From: an uncultured Prevotella sp.
GTDB taxonomy: Bacteria; Bacteroidota; Bacteroidia; Bacteroidales; Bacteroidaceae
Assembly: GCA_946403845.1 (NCBI GenBank)
Contig: CAMJBL010000001.1
Span: forward strand, 108,605 to 172,604
Direction: 5' to 3'
Length of the DNA: 64,000 bases
In this document: positions 45,877 to 56,418 of the stretch, one piece after another
Layout of the letters: each line of letters opens with the position of its first letter
Position numbering within the stretch: position 1 is the first letter of the stretch
Translations under genes and position numbers: made by a program
The notes under the pieces: generated by a model
Told to the model about the DNA's origin: nothing
What the model saw: the letters and a program-made list of their open reading frames with translations, nothing else
Database searches by the model: none

Positions 45877-47130
45877 ATGAGAATAGATATAGATTCATAT
45901 AGAGAAATCCTCGACACGCTGACGCGCAATAAGGCGCGTTCGTTCTTGACGGGCTTCGGTGTGTTCTGGGGCGTGTTCATGCTCGTGGGGCTGATGGGAG
46001 GCGGTAAGGCCATGAAAGAGCAGCTCGATAAGACCTTCGAAGGCTTCGCCCAGAATACCGTCATCATAGGTGCCGAGCAGACCACGAAACCCTACAAGGG
46101 ATTCCGCAAGGGCCGCTGGTGGAGTATGGACTACAAGGATATCGGTCGTTTGAAACAGCATGTGCCCGAACTCGATGCTGTGGTACCGATGATTTTCTCC
46201 CGTTGGGGAGGCAGTAATACCGCCTACTATGGCGATCAGAAGACCACACCACGTATTCAGGGCACGTTGCCGGAAATGGCAAAGGTCATGGAGCCGAAGA
46301 TGTACTACGGGCGTTACCTCAACGACATGGATATCCGCGAAGCCCGTAAGGTCTGCGTCATCGGTAAGAAGGTCTACAAAGAGCTCTTCAAGGAAGGTGG
46401 CGACCCCTGTGGCAAGAAGATTCGTGTCGACAGTACCTACTTCGAGGTGGTGGGTGTCGACTATTCTTCCAGCAGCCTGAGTTTCAACGGCCGTGCAGAG
46501 GAGAAGATCACCCTGCCCATTACCCTGATGCAGAACTTGTTTAATCGTGGCAACGAGGTTGACTTGATCGCTGCCACAGGACACAAGGGGGTTGTGATGA
46601 GCCATATCACCGACCGCATCCGTGCAACGGTGGCCCGTGCGCATTATGTCGATCCTACCGACGAGCAGGGCGCTTTCGTATTCAACACCGAGTTGATGTT
46701 CCAGTTGGTTGACAATGTCTTCAAGGGTGTCAACTTCCTCATCTGGCTGGTGGGTCTCGGAACCTTGCTGGCGGGTGCCATCGGTGTGTCGAACATCATG
46801 ATGGTTACCGTGCGTGAGCGAACCACAGAGATCGGAATCCGCAGAGCCATCGGTGCTACACCCAAGAATATTCTCAGCCAGATTATCTCAGAGAGTATTG
46901 TTCTTACCCTTGTGGCGGGCATGAGTGGTATCCTCTTCGGTGTCATGATCCTGCAGATGCTGGAGTTGTATAACACTGAGGACGGTATCATCAATATCCA
47001 CTTCCAGGTGTCATTCTGGACGGCTATCTTCTGTGCCGCCGTGATTGCCACTATGGGTGTCCTCGCAGGCCTTGCTCCTGCCGCCCGCGCTATGTCGATT
47101 AAACCCGTCGATGCCATGAGGGATGAATAA
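45877..47130 (+). CDS. MacB-like ABC transporter permease
   Basis: GAIGVSNIMMVTVRERTTEIGIRRAIGATPKNI. Confidence 0.9.
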   Translation: MRIDIDSYREILDTLTRNKARSFLTGFGVFWGVFMLVGLMGGGKAMKEQLDKTFEGFAQNTVIIGAEQTTKPYKGFRKGRWWSMDYKDIGRLKQHVPELDAVVPMIFSRWGGSNTAYYGDQKTTPRIQGTLPEMAKVMEPKMYYGRYLNDMDIREARKVCVIGKKVYKELFKEGGDPCGKKIRVDSTYFEVVGVDYSSSSLSFNGRAEEKITLPITLMQNLFNRGNEVDLIAATGHKGVVMSHITDRIRATVARAHYVDPTDEQGAFVFNTELMFQLVDNVFKGVNFLIWLVGLGTLLAGAIGVSNIMMVTVRERTTEIGIRRAIGATPKNILSQIISESIVLTLVAGMSGILFGVMILQMLELYNTEDGIINIHFQVSFWTAIFCAAVIATMGVLAGLAPAARAMSIKPVDAMRDE

Positions 47131-47187
47131 TCCAATTACTCAGAATACTCAGATTACTCAGATAATAAATAAAAACAATATAGAATT

Positions 47188-48300
47188 ATGAAACGTTATT
47201 CAAAACTGATCATCGCAGCGATTATCGCGCTGATTTTCATCGGAACCTTCGTGTTCCTGTGGCAGAAGAGCCAACCCAAGGAAGTGGTCTACAACGAGTT
47301 CACACCGAAACTCGACAGTATCCAGAAGACCACCATCATCACCGGTAAGATCGAACCTCGCAATGAGGTCAACGTCAAGCCCCAGATCTCTGGTATCATC
47401 TCCGAGCTCTACAAGGTGCCTGGCGACTATGTCAACGCAGGCGACATCATCGCCAAGGTGAAGGTGATTCCTGATATGAGTCAGCTCTCGAGTGCTGAGA
47501 TGCGCGTGCGGCTCGCCGACATCAACCTGAAGCAGGCACAGACCGACTTCCAGCGCGAGGAGAACCTCTACAACCAGAAGCTCGTTTCTGCCGATGAGTA
47601 CGACAAGAGCAAGATGGCCCTCCAGCAGGCAAAGCACGAGAAGCTGGCTGCTGAGGATGCCCTCGAAGTGGTGCGTGACGGTGTGTCGAAGTCGAATGCC
47701 AGAGCCTCGTCGACGCTCATCCGCTCTACAATCAGCGGTGTCATCCTCGACATCCCTGTGAAAGTGGGTAACTCGGTGATTCTCTCGAATACCTTCAACG
47801 ACGGTACTACCATCGCTACCGTGGCTAATATGAACGACCTTATCTTCCGCGGTAACATCGACGAGACGGAGGTTGGCCAGCTCGTGGTCTCTATGCCCAT
47901 GAAGATTACTATCGGTGCCCTGCAGGACCTGAAGTTCGATGCGAACCTGGAGTACATCTCGCCAAAGGCTGTCGAGAGCAACGGTGCTAACCAGTTTGAG
48001 ATCAAGGCGGCTGTGAAACTTGCTGAGGGCGGCAAGATCCGTTCTGGCTACAGCGCCAATGCAGAGATCGTGCTGGCCAGAGCCGAGAAGGTGCTCAGCA
48101 TTCCTGAGAGCGCCATCGAGTTTTCTGGCGACTCCACCTTCGTCTATGTCATCAAGGGCGAGGGTAAGGCGAAGACCTACGATCGCACTTACGTCGAGAC
48201 CGGTCTCTCCGATGGCGTGAACATCGAGATCAAGAAGGGCATCACCGCCAAGGATAAGGTTCGCGGCCCTGAAATCATCACCGACGAAGATAATAAATAA
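47188..48300 (+). CDS. HlyD/RND-type periplasmic adaptor
   Basis: ITGKIEPRNEVNVKPQISGIISELYKVPGDYVNAGDIIAKVKV. Confidence 0.9.
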   Translation: MKRYSKLIIAAIIALIFIGTFVFLWQKSQPKEVVYNEFTPKLDSIQKTTIITGKIEPRNEVNVKPQISGIISELYKVPGDYVNAGDIIAKVKVIPDMSQLSSAEMRVRLADINLKQAQTDFQREENLYNQKLVSADEYDKSKMALQQAKHEKLAAEDALEVVRDGVSKSNARASSTLIRSTISGVILDIPVKVGNSVILSNTFNDGTTIATVANMNDLIFRGNIDETEVGQLVVSMPMKITIGALQDLKFDANLEYISPKAVESNGANQFEIKAAVKLAEGGKIRSGYSANAEIVLARAEKVLSIPESAIEFSGDSTFVYVIKGEGKAKTYDRTYVETGLSDGVNIEIKKGITAKDKVRGPEIITDEDNK

Positions 48301-48306
48301 TGAGCT

Positions 48307-49641
48307 ATGAAGAAGTTTTCTATCCTAGTCATACTAGTCGTACTAGCCAAGTTAGACGTACTAGCAGAAACGAAGCAGTGGAACCTGCGTGAGTGCTGTG
48401 ACTATGCCGTTGAGCATAACATCAGCATCAAGCAGCAGCAGAATGCTTGTCGTCAGCAGGAACTGCAGCTTTCGACATCGAAGAACTCCCGGCTGCCTGA
48501 CCTCAACGCTTCCGCAGGACAGAACTTTTCCTTCGGACGTGGTCTGACGGCAGAGAATACCTATTCGAATACGAATACGTCGTCGACCTCATTCTCCCTC
48601 AGTTCCAGTGTGCCCCTCTTTACGGGTTTTCAGATTCCGAATCAGATCAAGCTCAACCAACTGAACCTCGAGGCTGCTACAGCCGATCTGGAGAAGGCGA
48701 AGAACGACATCCGCATGCAGGTGGCGCAGGCTTATGTGCAGATTCTCTATGATATGGAAATCGCTGAGGTGGCCCATCGGCAGATTGCCATCGATTCAGC
48801 CCAGGTGAACCGTTTGCAGGCCTTTGTCGATAACGGCAAGGCTGCTGAGGCTGAACTCTCGCAGCAGAAGGCCACATTAGCCAACAGCCGCCTTACAGCC
48901 ACGCAGGCTGACAACAACACCCGTTTGGCAATCCTCAGTCTGACACAGCTCCTCGAACTCCCCACGCCCGAGGGCTTCACTATCGTCAAACCTAGCCTGG
49001 ATGAACTAGTCGGACTAGTAGGGCTAGACAAACTAGTCACCCCTGATCAGATCTACGCCGAGGCCTTGGGCATCAAGCCCGAGATTCTCTCGCAACAGCT
49101 GAGGCTGAAGGGTACGGAGCATAGCATCAAGATTGCTGAGGCTGGCAATTATCCGACCCTCTCCCTAAGCGGTGGCCTTGGTACGAACTACTACACGACC
49201 AGCGGCTTTAAGAGCGACGGCTTTGGTAAACAGCTGAAGAACAACTTCAGCCAGTATATCGGCTTGAATCTGAGCGTGCCCATCTTCAACCGTTTCCAGA
49301 CGCGCAATAACATTCGCAATGCCCGTATTGAGCAGGAGAACCAGCAGTTACAGCTCGACAATACGAAGAAGACACTCTATAAGGATATCCAGCAGGTGTA
49401 TTATAATGCCCTGAATGCGCAGTCAAAGGAAAAAACTTCCGAAGAGGCCCTGCAGAGCACGAAAGATGCCTTCGAGCTCATGCAGGCGAAGTATGAGAAT
49501 GGCAAGGCCACTATTACCGAGTTCAACGAGGCGAAGAACAACTATCTGAAATCCGAATCCGACTTGGTTCAGGCCCGTTATGAGAATCTCTACCAGCATG
49601 CGCTGATTGATTTCTACCGAGGTAAAGATCTCAGCTTCTAA
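48307..49641 (+). CDS. TolC family outer membrane efflux protein
   Basis: WNLRECCDYAVEHNISIKQQQ; YENGKATITEFNEAKNNYLKSESDLVQARYE. Confidence 0.92.
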   Translation: MKKFSILVILVVLAKLDVLAETKQWNLRECCDYAVEHNISIKQQQNACRQQELQLSTSKNSRLPDLNASAGQNFSFGRGLTAENTYSNTNTSSTSFSLSSSVPLFTGFQIPNQIKLNQLNLEAATADLEKAKNDIRMQVAQAYVQILYDMEIAEVAHRQIAIDSAQVNRLQAFVDNGKAAEAELSQQKATLANSRLTATQADNNTRLAILSLTQLLELPTPEGFTIVKPSLDELVGLVGLDKLVTPDQIYAEALGIKPEILSQQLRLKGTEHSIKIAEAGNYPTLSLSGGLGTNYYTTSGFKSDGFGKQLKNNFSQYIGLNLSVPIFNRFQTRNNIRNARIEQENQQLQLDNTKKTLYKDIQQVYYNALNAQSKEKTSEEALQSTKDAFELMQAKYENGKATITEFNEAKNNYLKSESDLVQARYENLYQHALIDFYRGKDLSF

Positions 49642-49642
49642 G

Positions 49643-49682
49643 ACAAAGAAATCCCTGCCATGAAGGCAGGGATTTCTTATTT
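49643..49682. terminator. Bidirectional intrinsic terminator
   Basis: aaagaaatccctgccatgaaggcagggatttctta. Confidence 0.8.
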
Positions 49683-49865
49683 CTTGTGTCTGTTGGCACG
49701 CTGCTCACGGTATTTGGCCTTCTGCCTGGCAGAGCCGCTACCATGAGCCCCTGTGATATATTGCTTCTTTTTGGCCTTGGTCTTTACCTTGCCGTCGTCC
49801 TTGGGCTTGTCGCCGCCACGACCGAAGCTGATACCGTGTTCGAGGATATTCTGAAAATCGTCCAT
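49677..49865 (-). CDS. Small basic conserved protein
   Basis: 62 aa, KTKAKKKQYITGAHGSGSARQKAKYREQRANRHKK. Confidence 0.6.
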   Translation of the reverse strand: MDDFQNILEHGISFGRGGDKPKDDGKVKTKAKKKQYITGAHGSGSARQKAKYREQRANRHKK

Positions 49866-49904
49866 GCTATTCCTAGTTGTTCTAGTCTGACTAGTCAGGC
49901 TAGA

Positions 49905-51092
49905 TTAATGATGGAACAGGCGCACGCCTGTAAACGCCATCGCGATGCCATATTTATCGCAGGTCATGATCACATGATCGTCACGTACGCTGCCGCCAGC
50001 CTGGGCGATGAACTCTACGCCGCTCTTATGGGCGCGCTCGATATTGTCGCCGAAGGGGAAGAAGGCATCCGAGCCAAGGGCCACCTTTGTGTTCTGGGCA
50101 ATCCAGGCTTTCTTCTCCTCCATCGTCAGCACCTCGGGCTGCTCCTTGAAGAACTGCTGCCAGGCACCGTCGCGCAGTACATCGTCGTGCTCGTCCTCAG
50201 AGATATACACATCGATGGTGTTGTCGCGGTCAGCGCGGCGGATACCGTCCACGAATGGCAGATTCATCACCTTCGGATGCTGGCGCAGCCACCAGATGTC
50301 AGCCTTATTACCTGCCAGACGGGTACAATGGATACGGCTCTGCTGACCGGCTCCGATACCGATGGCCTGACCGTCTTTCACGTAGCAGACGGAGTTCGAC
50401 TGCGTATATTTCAGCGTGATGAGGGCGATAATCAGGTCGCGCTTGGCTTCAGGGGTAAAGGTCTTGTTCTGTGTGGGTATATTCTCGAAGAGGGCATCGT
50501 CGTCGAGGCGTATCTCGTTGCGGCCCTGCTCAAAGGTGATACCGAATACCTGCTTGCGCTCAATAGGCTCAGGCTGGTAGCTGGGGTCGATCTTAATCAC
50601 GTTATAGGTACCCTTGCGCTTGTCCTTCAGGATCTCGATAGCCTCAGGGGTATAGTCGGGAGCAATCACACCGTCGCTTACCTCACGCTTCAGGATCTTG
50701 GCCGTCACAGCGTCACAGGTGTCGCTCAGCGCTACGAAGTCGCCATAGCTCGACATGCGGTCGGCGCCACGGGCTCTTGCATAGGCACAGGCGATGGGAC
50801 TCTCGTCGAGGCCCTGGATATCGTCCACGAAGTAGACCTTTTTCAGTGTGTCGCTCAGAGGCAGACCCACGGCAGCACCAGCAGGACTCACGTGCTTGAA
50901 CGAGGCAGCTGCGGGCAGACCGGTAGCAGCCTTCAGCTCCTTCACGAGCTGCCAGGCATTAAAGGCGTCGAGGAAATTGATATAGCCAGGACGGCCGTTA
51001 ATCACTTCGATGGGTAACTCCCCCTCCGTCATGAAGATGCGAGAGGGCTTCTGGTTCGGATTGCATCCGTACTTGAGGGCTAATTCTTTCAT
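49905..51092 (-). CDS. AICAR transformylase-like protein (PurH C-terminal domain only)
   Basis: KYGCNPNQKPSRI, RPGYINFLDAFNAWQLVKEL, ASFKHVSPAGAAVG, GAGQQSRIHCTRLA, DAFFPFGDNIERAHKSGVEFIAQAGGSVRDD. Confidence 0.9.
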   Translation of the reverse strand: MKELALKYGCNPNQKPSRIFMTEGELPIEVINGRPGYINFLDAFNAWQLVKELKAATGLPAAASFKHVSPAGAAVGLPLSDTLKKVYFVDDIQGLDESPIACAYARARGADRMSSYGDFVALSDTCDAVTAKILKREVSDGVIAPDYTPEAIEILKDKRKGTYNVIKIDPSYQPEPIERKQVFGITFEQGRNEIRLDDDALFENIPTQNKTFTPEAKRDLIIALITLKYTQSNSVCYVKDGQAIGIGAGQQSRIHCTRLAGNKADIWWLRQHPKVMNLPFVDGIRRADRDNTIDVYISEDEHDDVLRDGAWQQFFKEQPEVLTMEEKKAWIAQNTKVALGSDAFFPFGDNIERAHKSGVEFIAQAGGSVRDDHVIMTCDKYGIAMAFTGVRLFHH

Positions 51093-51171
51093 AAGTTCTT
51101 TCGATTTTTTCGAATTTGGGTGCAAAATTACAACTTTTTTTGTAATTTTGCAAGCGAAGAACAAATATGTT

Positions 51172-51324
51172 ATGGAAAAGAAGAGAATCGCACTAAGAAA
51201 ACTGATGGAGGCTGTGGAGAGAGAACTGCTCCACAAGCCCGATAAGAAAACGCTCGACCGCCTGTCGCTGTTGGCTGGTTTCCAGAGTTGGGAAGACTTC
51301 CAGAACGCCCTCCACGGAGAATAA
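51172..51324 (+). CDS. Short hypothetical protein
   Basis: MEKKRIALRKLMEAVERELLHKPDKKTLDRLSLLAGFQSWEDFQNALHGE after an ORF start at 51172. Confidence 0.6.
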   Translation: MEKKRIALRKLMEAVERELLHKPDKKTLDRLSLLAGFQSWEDFQNALHGE

Positions 51325-51325
51325 A

Positions 51326-51360
51326 AAAAGAGACCTCACGGATGAGATCTCTTTTTTATC
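51326..51360. terminator. Intrinsic terminator
   Basis: aaaaagagacctcacggatgagatctctttttta. Confidence 0.8.
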
Positions 51361-51376
51361 TTGTTCACAGTGCGGA

Positions 51377-51739
51377 TTACTCTGCGCTAACAGGACGACG
51401 CTTCTCCTTGATGCGGGCAGCCTTACCTGTGAGCTTGCGCAGGTAGTACAGCTTAGCGCGACGTACCTTACCAATCTTGTTGATCTCGATTGAATCGATG
51501 TTCGGAGACTCGATGGGGAAAATACGCTCAACACCTACGGTGCCAGACATCTTGCGAACGGTGAAACGCTTCTTGTCACCATGACCACAGATCTTGATGA
51601 CCACGCCACGATAGAGCTGGATACGCTCCTTGGAACCCTCGATAATTTTGTAAGCGACAGTAATCGTGTCACCAGCCTTGAACTCTGGGAACTTCTTGCC
51701 GGTTGCAAATGCTTCTTCAGCAACTTTAATTAAATCCAT
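51377..51739 (-). CDS. rplS: 50S ribosomal protein L19
   Basis: [56 protein letters not shown]. Confidence 0.96.
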   Translation of the reverse strand: MDLIKVAEEAFATGKKFPEFKAGDTITVAYKIIEGSKERIQLYRGVVIKICGHGDKKRFTVRKMSGTVGVERIFPIESPNIDSIEINKIGKVRRAKLYYLRKLTGKAARIKEKRRPVSAE

Positions 51740-51923
51740 TTTATCTACTAAATAATTAAATTTGTTGTATCGTTCCAACGCAACATAGCGGGCAACTCGC
51801 TACTTCCCACCATCGGTTACGCCGAAAAGCGGGTGCAAAGGTACACATTTTTTTAGACATAGGAACATAGGAACATAAAAACCCGCTTTTATGCGCTATG
51901 ATTTATGAATTATTAACAATTTT

Positions 51924-52667
51924 CTATTCGAAATAGAAGGTCAAAACAATCATCTTCGTCTGTCCGCTCTTTACTGCGTTGGCATACATCCGTTTGTTCG
52001 TATCCTGCAATTCGTTGGCATGACCGGCATCCAAGGCATTGGTCAGACTATAGCAGAATTTCAATTCGGGAATCAGCTTGAAGAAGGGTAGGTAGAGGTC
52101 GCAGCCCAGTCCGATTTCCAGCATGGTGTCGGTACGTTTCAGTTGCAGGAAGTCCTGGTTCTTACTGGTCAGGTTCACCAGCTGACTCACGCCGGCTATC
52201 ACGTAGGGGCGGTAGTTGTTCCAGCGTTCTGCCGAGAACTTCAGTCCTACGGGGAATGCGATATAGGTGCTCTTCATGTCCTGCGTCAGTTCCATCAGTC
52301 GTCCCTCCGGAGTCAGTTCCGTCATATTATAAAAGGTGAGGTGCTTGGCGCCGAAGTGCATGGTGGGCGTAAAGCGCAGGTTCAGGTGCTGCGACAGCCT
52401 CAGGTCGGCCAGCACGCCTACCGAGAAGCCGGCATTCCATTTGTCGTCGTCGCAGACGATGGACTGCGTCTTAGTGGTGCCGTCGTCGAGGGTGATGGTC
52501 TGCGGCCCTACGTTCTCCAGCTCGATATCCTGCAGATTCATACCCACGAGAATTCCCAAGTGCAAAGGCCGCAAGTCGGTATACGGCTTGTTTTGCACCT
52601 TCCTCTCCTGGGCCGTTGTCAGCAGGGCCGTCAGGCAGAGAGTCAGCATCAGGAGCGATCTCTTCAT
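51924..52667 (-). CDS. PorT-like outer membrane beta-barrel protein
   Basis: Signal peptide; LHLGILVGMNLQDIEL; LNLRFTPTMHFGAKHLTF; FPVGLKFSAERWNNYRPYVIAG. Confidence 0.85.
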   Translation of the reverse strand: MKRSLLMLTLCLTALLTTAQERKVQNKPYTDLRPLHLGILVGMNLQDIELENVGPQTITLDDGTTKTQSIVCDDDKWNAGFSVGVLADLRLSQHLNLRFTPTMHFGAKHLTFYNMTELTPEGRLMELTQDMKSTYIAFPVGLKFSAERWNNYRPYVIAGVSQLVNLTSKNQDFLQLKRTDTMLEIGLGCDLYLPFFKLIPELKFCYSLTNALDAGHANELQDTNKRMYANAVKSGQTKMIVLTFYFE

Positions 52668-52849
52668 CTATCCATAATAACGTTTGGAAAGGGCGTTTTA
52701 TTATATTCCTCACTATTTCGACATTGTATAAATTAAGGTCGGTAGATAAAAATAGCTACCCAAAATTTGGTATATTCGAAAAAAAGTTCGTACCTTTGCA
52801 TCGTCAAAAGTGAGTATTAACAGTATTAACATTTTTAATTTATACGATT

Positions 52850-53017
52850 ATGGCATATGTAATTGGTGACGACTGCATCGCTTGCGGTACATGTCAGGGT
52901 GAGTGCCCCGTTGAGGCAATTTCTGAGGGTGAGAAGTATTCTATCGATCCCGATCTGTGCACAGAGTGCGGTACCTGCGCTAGCGTTTGTCCTTCAGAGG
53001 CCATCAGCCTGGGATAA
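52850..53017 (+). CDS. 2[4Fe-4S] ferredoxin (55 aa; below the ORF-track cutoff)
   Basis: MAYVIGDDCIACGTCQGECPVEAISEGEKYSIDPDLCTECGTCASVCPSEAISLG. Confidence 0.97.
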   Translation: MAYVIGDDCIACGTCQGECPVEAISEGEKYSIDPDLCTECGTCASVCPSEAISLG

Positions 53018-53036
53018 TCGGCAGTTATCAGAAAAA

Positions 53037-53070
53037 TAATCCCCCGCCAAACGGCGGGGGATTATTTTTG
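53037..53070. terminator. Bidirectional intrinsic terminator
   Basis: aataatcccccgccaaacggcgggggattattttt. Confidence 0.88.
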
Positions 53071-53084
53071 ATGTCTTATTTCAC

Positions 53085-54503
53085 TTATTTCACACCGAGG
53101 ATCTGCTTGGCGATTTCGTTGTCAGGATCGATGGCGATGAGCTTGTTGGCAATTTCCTTAGCCTGGGCCTTGTCGTCTTTGACAATGAAGTAGTAAGCGA
53201 TGTTGTAGCGGTAAGCCTCAATGAGACGGGCCTTGTCGGTGTTGTCCTTCTCAGCCTTGGGGGCGATGAGCTCGATGAGCTTGTCGTAGTAAGGCTTGGC
53301 GAGACCTTGCTTGGAATCGGGGTCCATCTGGGCGTTTACACGGGCACGCATGAAGTTGGCATACTCAATGGCATTCTCGAACTTCTCTGCCAGACCAGCA
53401 TAGACACCATCGGCCTGCGTGAAGGCTTCCTTCTTGGCAACGGGATCGGTCAACTTGCCGGCATACTGTGTGTACAGGCTTCCGAGAGCGGCCATATCCG
53501 TAGCGGTGGCTTTCTCAATGCCTTCCAGATATTCCTTATAACGCTCGATGGCGTTGATATAGTCTTCCTTCTCAGCATAGGCGTCTGAAAGCTGCTTGAT
53601 GACACCAGCGCGCTTGGCCTTGTTGTCGAACTCTGACTGCAGAGCCAGGTTGTACTGCTCGATAGCCTTATCAGCTTGCTTCAGACCATTGAAGGCATTG
53701 CCCAGATAGGCGTAGTCGAGGTAAGAGAACTTAGCGCTGTCGGACTTGTTGAAGAGAGCGTCTCCGAACTTAACTGCATCGTCGAAGTTGCCCAGCTCGG
53801 TATTGAAGAACATAGCCAGACGGTTCATAGCGGCATTGCGCGGCTCCTTGGCCAGACCGGCCTTCACCTTCTCAAGACCTTCAGCGTGCTTGCCGAGGAA
53901 GTAAGAAGCCATAGCGTACTCCACGATGTCGTTCTTCTCCATCTTGCCTACGGGTACCTTACCGTATGCCTCACGGGCCTTCTCGAACTCATTGGAGAGA
54001 TAGTAGATGTGACCGGAGAGGGCATCAACTTCGATGTCGGGACGCTGAACCTTCAAATCAGCCAGTTTCTGAACGGCTCCTTTTGGAGAGATCTTACGAT
54101 AGACGAGGGCATACTTGTAATAGCCTGTGGGATCCTTGGGATCGCAGTAGGTAGCCTGGTTGTAGTAACCGGCAGCCTTACCTCCCTCGTTGCCAAATGC
54201 CTCGATGTCGCCCAAGAGGATGAAAGCGGGTGCATACTTGTGCTTCGATGCCTCGTCGGCCAGATTGGCAAACGTACGGGCCTGAGCCGTATCCTGTACC
54301 TCATAGAAGGCACGACCGATGGCTACAAGGGCCTCGGGGTTCTTCTTGTTCTTCTTCTGAGCGGTTTTTACTGCGTCAGCCTTGTTGGCTGCATTGTCCT
54401 TGATGGCCTGCAGGGCTGCGTTGAGCTCTGCCTCCTGTGCCATAGCGGCGGTGCTGAAACCTGCCAGCAACACACCCATTACTAAATATTTGATCGTTTT
54501 CAT
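53085..54503 (-). CDS. TPR-repeat periplasmic protein
   Basis: Signal peptide MKTIKYLVMGVLLAGFSTAAMAQ and multiple TPR motifs. Confidence 0.88.
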   Translation of the reverse strand: MKTIKYLVMGVLLAGFSTAAMAQEAELNAALQAIKDNAANKADAVKTAQKKNKKNPEALVAIGRAFYEVQDTAQARTFANLADEASKHKYAPAFILLGDIEAFGNEGGKAAGYYNQATYCDPKDPTGYYKYALVYRKISPKGAVQKLADLKVQRPDIEVDALSGHIYYLSNEFEKAREAYGKVPVGKMEKNDIVEYAMASYFLGKHAEGLEKVKAGLAKEPRNAAMNRLAMFFNTELGNFDDAVKFGDALFNKSDSAKFSYLDYAYLGNAFNGLKQADKAIEQYNLALQSEFDNKAKRAGVIKQLSDAYAEKEDYINAIERYKEYLEGIEKATATDMAALGSLYTQYAGKLTDPVAKKEAFTQADGVYAGLAEKFENAIEYANFMRARVNAQMDPDSKQGLAKPYYDKLIELIAPKAEKDNTDKARLIEAYRYNIAYYFIVKDDKAQAKEIANKLIAIDPDNEIAKQILGVK

Positions 54504-54591
54504 AATTCTTTCGTTTTTTACGTTATACATCTTGTTAATTATCTCTCGCTTTTATGACGTTTGAAAACTCAAATGGTTTAATGAGTATTCA

Positions 54592-55554
54592 TTACTCCCG
54601 GTTCACTATCACCTCTCTGACATTCATGTTGGCTGTTCTTGGCAGCAGTCCTGCGCGCAGGATGATCTTCTGTCCCTTGGGCAACTGGCAGAAGTGGGCG
54701 AAGCTTGACGGTACGCCGCTTCTGGGCTCGTTGAGCAGGGCATAGATGGTGCGGATGAGGGGGTAGTTACCATTATATAGGTAGAACTGATAGGGCTTCC
54801 AGCTGTTGGCCTTGGTGGCGGAGTCGAGCTTGGAGACGCCCATCACGGTGATATTCTTCTTGAAGGTGACATTGGTGGTGTCACGTTTGTCGTTGAGCCA
54901 GTTGGAACCGATGATGCCGAGGGCGTTCGGGTGGTTCTCAACATAGTCGATGACAGCAGCACTGGTCTTTACGGCGCCGACATTGGGGTTCTTGAATTCC
55001 TGACCTCCGAGGATGGAGTCCACGCACCAGCGGACGGTGCTGGACAGGGGGTTGTCGAATACGACGTCGATGTCGCCCAGACTAGATTTTGTGTTGTTCA
55101 GCTCGCTCCATTTGGTGAGCTCGCCCAGGAGGATACGTCTGAAATCCTTGACGGTGATGCAGGTATCCGGATTGGTGTTGTTGACAATGATGGCAAGACC
55201 ATCATAAGCGATGGGAATGGCCCTGGGCAGATACCTGCGGTCTTGCAGGCTCTTTCTTTCGTTGGCTGTGAAGTCACGGGTGGTGAATGCCAGCCAGGTT
55301 TCCAGCTTCATCAGACGCTGTACGGCCTCCTGCTCGTTGATATAGTCAGGAGTAATCGAGTCGAGCGTTTGGTTCTGGAAATAATAGAGTGCTTCGTCGA
55401 TGATGGGGTAGAAACTCTCGTCGGCTGCCAGGTGGCTGGCGGCTTTCTGATAGGCCTCCTCCATTTCAGGATTAGGCTTGCTCCCACATGCGTGGAGCAA
55501 GCCTAACATTAGTGTGAATCCAACTAATAAAACTATTTTGTTGAATGCGTTCAT
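54592..55554 (-). CDS. PstS-like substrate-binding lipoprotein
   Basis: Lipobox LLHACGS; TVRWCVDSILGG; IDYVENHPNALGIIGSNWL. Confidence 0.8.
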   Translation of the reverse strand: MNAFNKIVLLVGFTLMLGLLHACGSKPNPEMEEAYQKAASHLAADESFYPIIDEALYYFQNQTLDSITPDYINEQEAVQRLMKLETWLAFTTRDFTANERKSLQDRRYLPRAIPIAYDGLAIIVNNTNPDTCITVKDFRRILLGELTKWSELNNTKSSLGDIDVVFDNPLSSTVRWCVDSILGGQEFKNPNVGAVKTSAAVIDYVENHPNALGIIGSNWLNDKRDTTNVTFKKNITVMGVSKLDSATKANSWKPYQFYLYNGNYPLIRTIYALLNEPRSGVPSSFAHFCQLPKGQKIILRAGLLPRTANMNVREVIVNRE

Positions 55555-55563
55555 CTTTAATAA

Positions 55564-56397
55564 TTACTGAAGACGGAAGGTTACAGGTACGGTGTACTTC
55601 ACACGTACGGCAGAACCGTTCTGCTTACCAGGAATCCAGTGCGGCATGGACTTCACCACGCGAGTAGCCTCCTTATCGAGTGACGGGTCAACTGACTTGA
55701 CAACCTTCACATCGGTAATCGAACCGTCGCGCTCGACGACGAAGGTCACGATAACACGACCCTGTACGCCGTTTTCCTCAGCCACAACGGGATACTTGAT
55801 GTTCTTCGAAAGATACTCGAACAGGGCGTTGGGACCGCCGGGGAACTGAGGCATTTCCTCAACCACGTCGAAGACTTTGGTCTCCTCCTCCTTCGGGGGT
55901 TCGGGCTGTGCGATTACTTCCTTAGCCTTGAGCACTTCACCTTCAGCCTCATCGTTACCCTTCACATCGAAAGCACCGATGGCGGTGTTCGTCTGTGCCA
56001 GTTCGTCCTGAGACTTGATTTCGTCCTCGGGGGCTACATCTTCATCCTTCTTAATTTCAGGTGTTGTAAATGCTACAGAGCTCTTTACCTTCTCAACCTC
56101 GATCTTCTCAACCTGAGGTTCTTCCTTACGCTCTACCTTTGCTTCCTTCTTCTCTGCCAGGCTCGTCAGCTCCACATCGGTCTCGATGGCTGCATTGCGC
56201 GAAGCCATATAGTTGTCGATAGAAACCTTTGCGATAACGATGGCAGCGATGATGGCAAACATGGCGAACATGGTGAGCAGCGCCTTAAGGTTACGTTTAC
56301 CTGTATCCTTACGTAATTGATAAGCTCCGTAGGCCTGGTTCTTACCATCAAATACGAGGTCGACCCAGCCATTGTCTATAAGATCTATTTTTCCCAT
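55564..56397 (-). CDS. TonB family energy transducer
   Basis: FPGGPNALFEYLSKNIKYPVVAEENGVQGRVIVTFVVERDGSITDVKVVKSVDPSLDKEATRVVKSMPHWIPGKQNG. Confidence 0.93.
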   Translation of the reverse strand: MGKIDLIDNGWVDLVFDGKNQAYGAYQLRKDTGKRNLKALLTMFAMFAIIAAIVIAKVSIDNYMASRNAAIETDVELTSLAEKKEAKVERKEEPQVEKIEVEKVKSSVAFTTPEIKKDEDVAPEDEIKSQDELAQTNTAIGAFDVKGNDEAEGEVLKAKEVIAQPEPPKEEETKVFDVVEEMPQFPGGPNALFEYLSKNIKYPVVAEENGVQGRVIVTFVVERDGSITDVKVVKSVDPSLDKEATRVVKSMPHWIPGKQNGSAVRVKYTVPVTFRLQ

Positions 56398-56418
56398 AGT
56401 TCTTTTCGTTTTTAGGGG

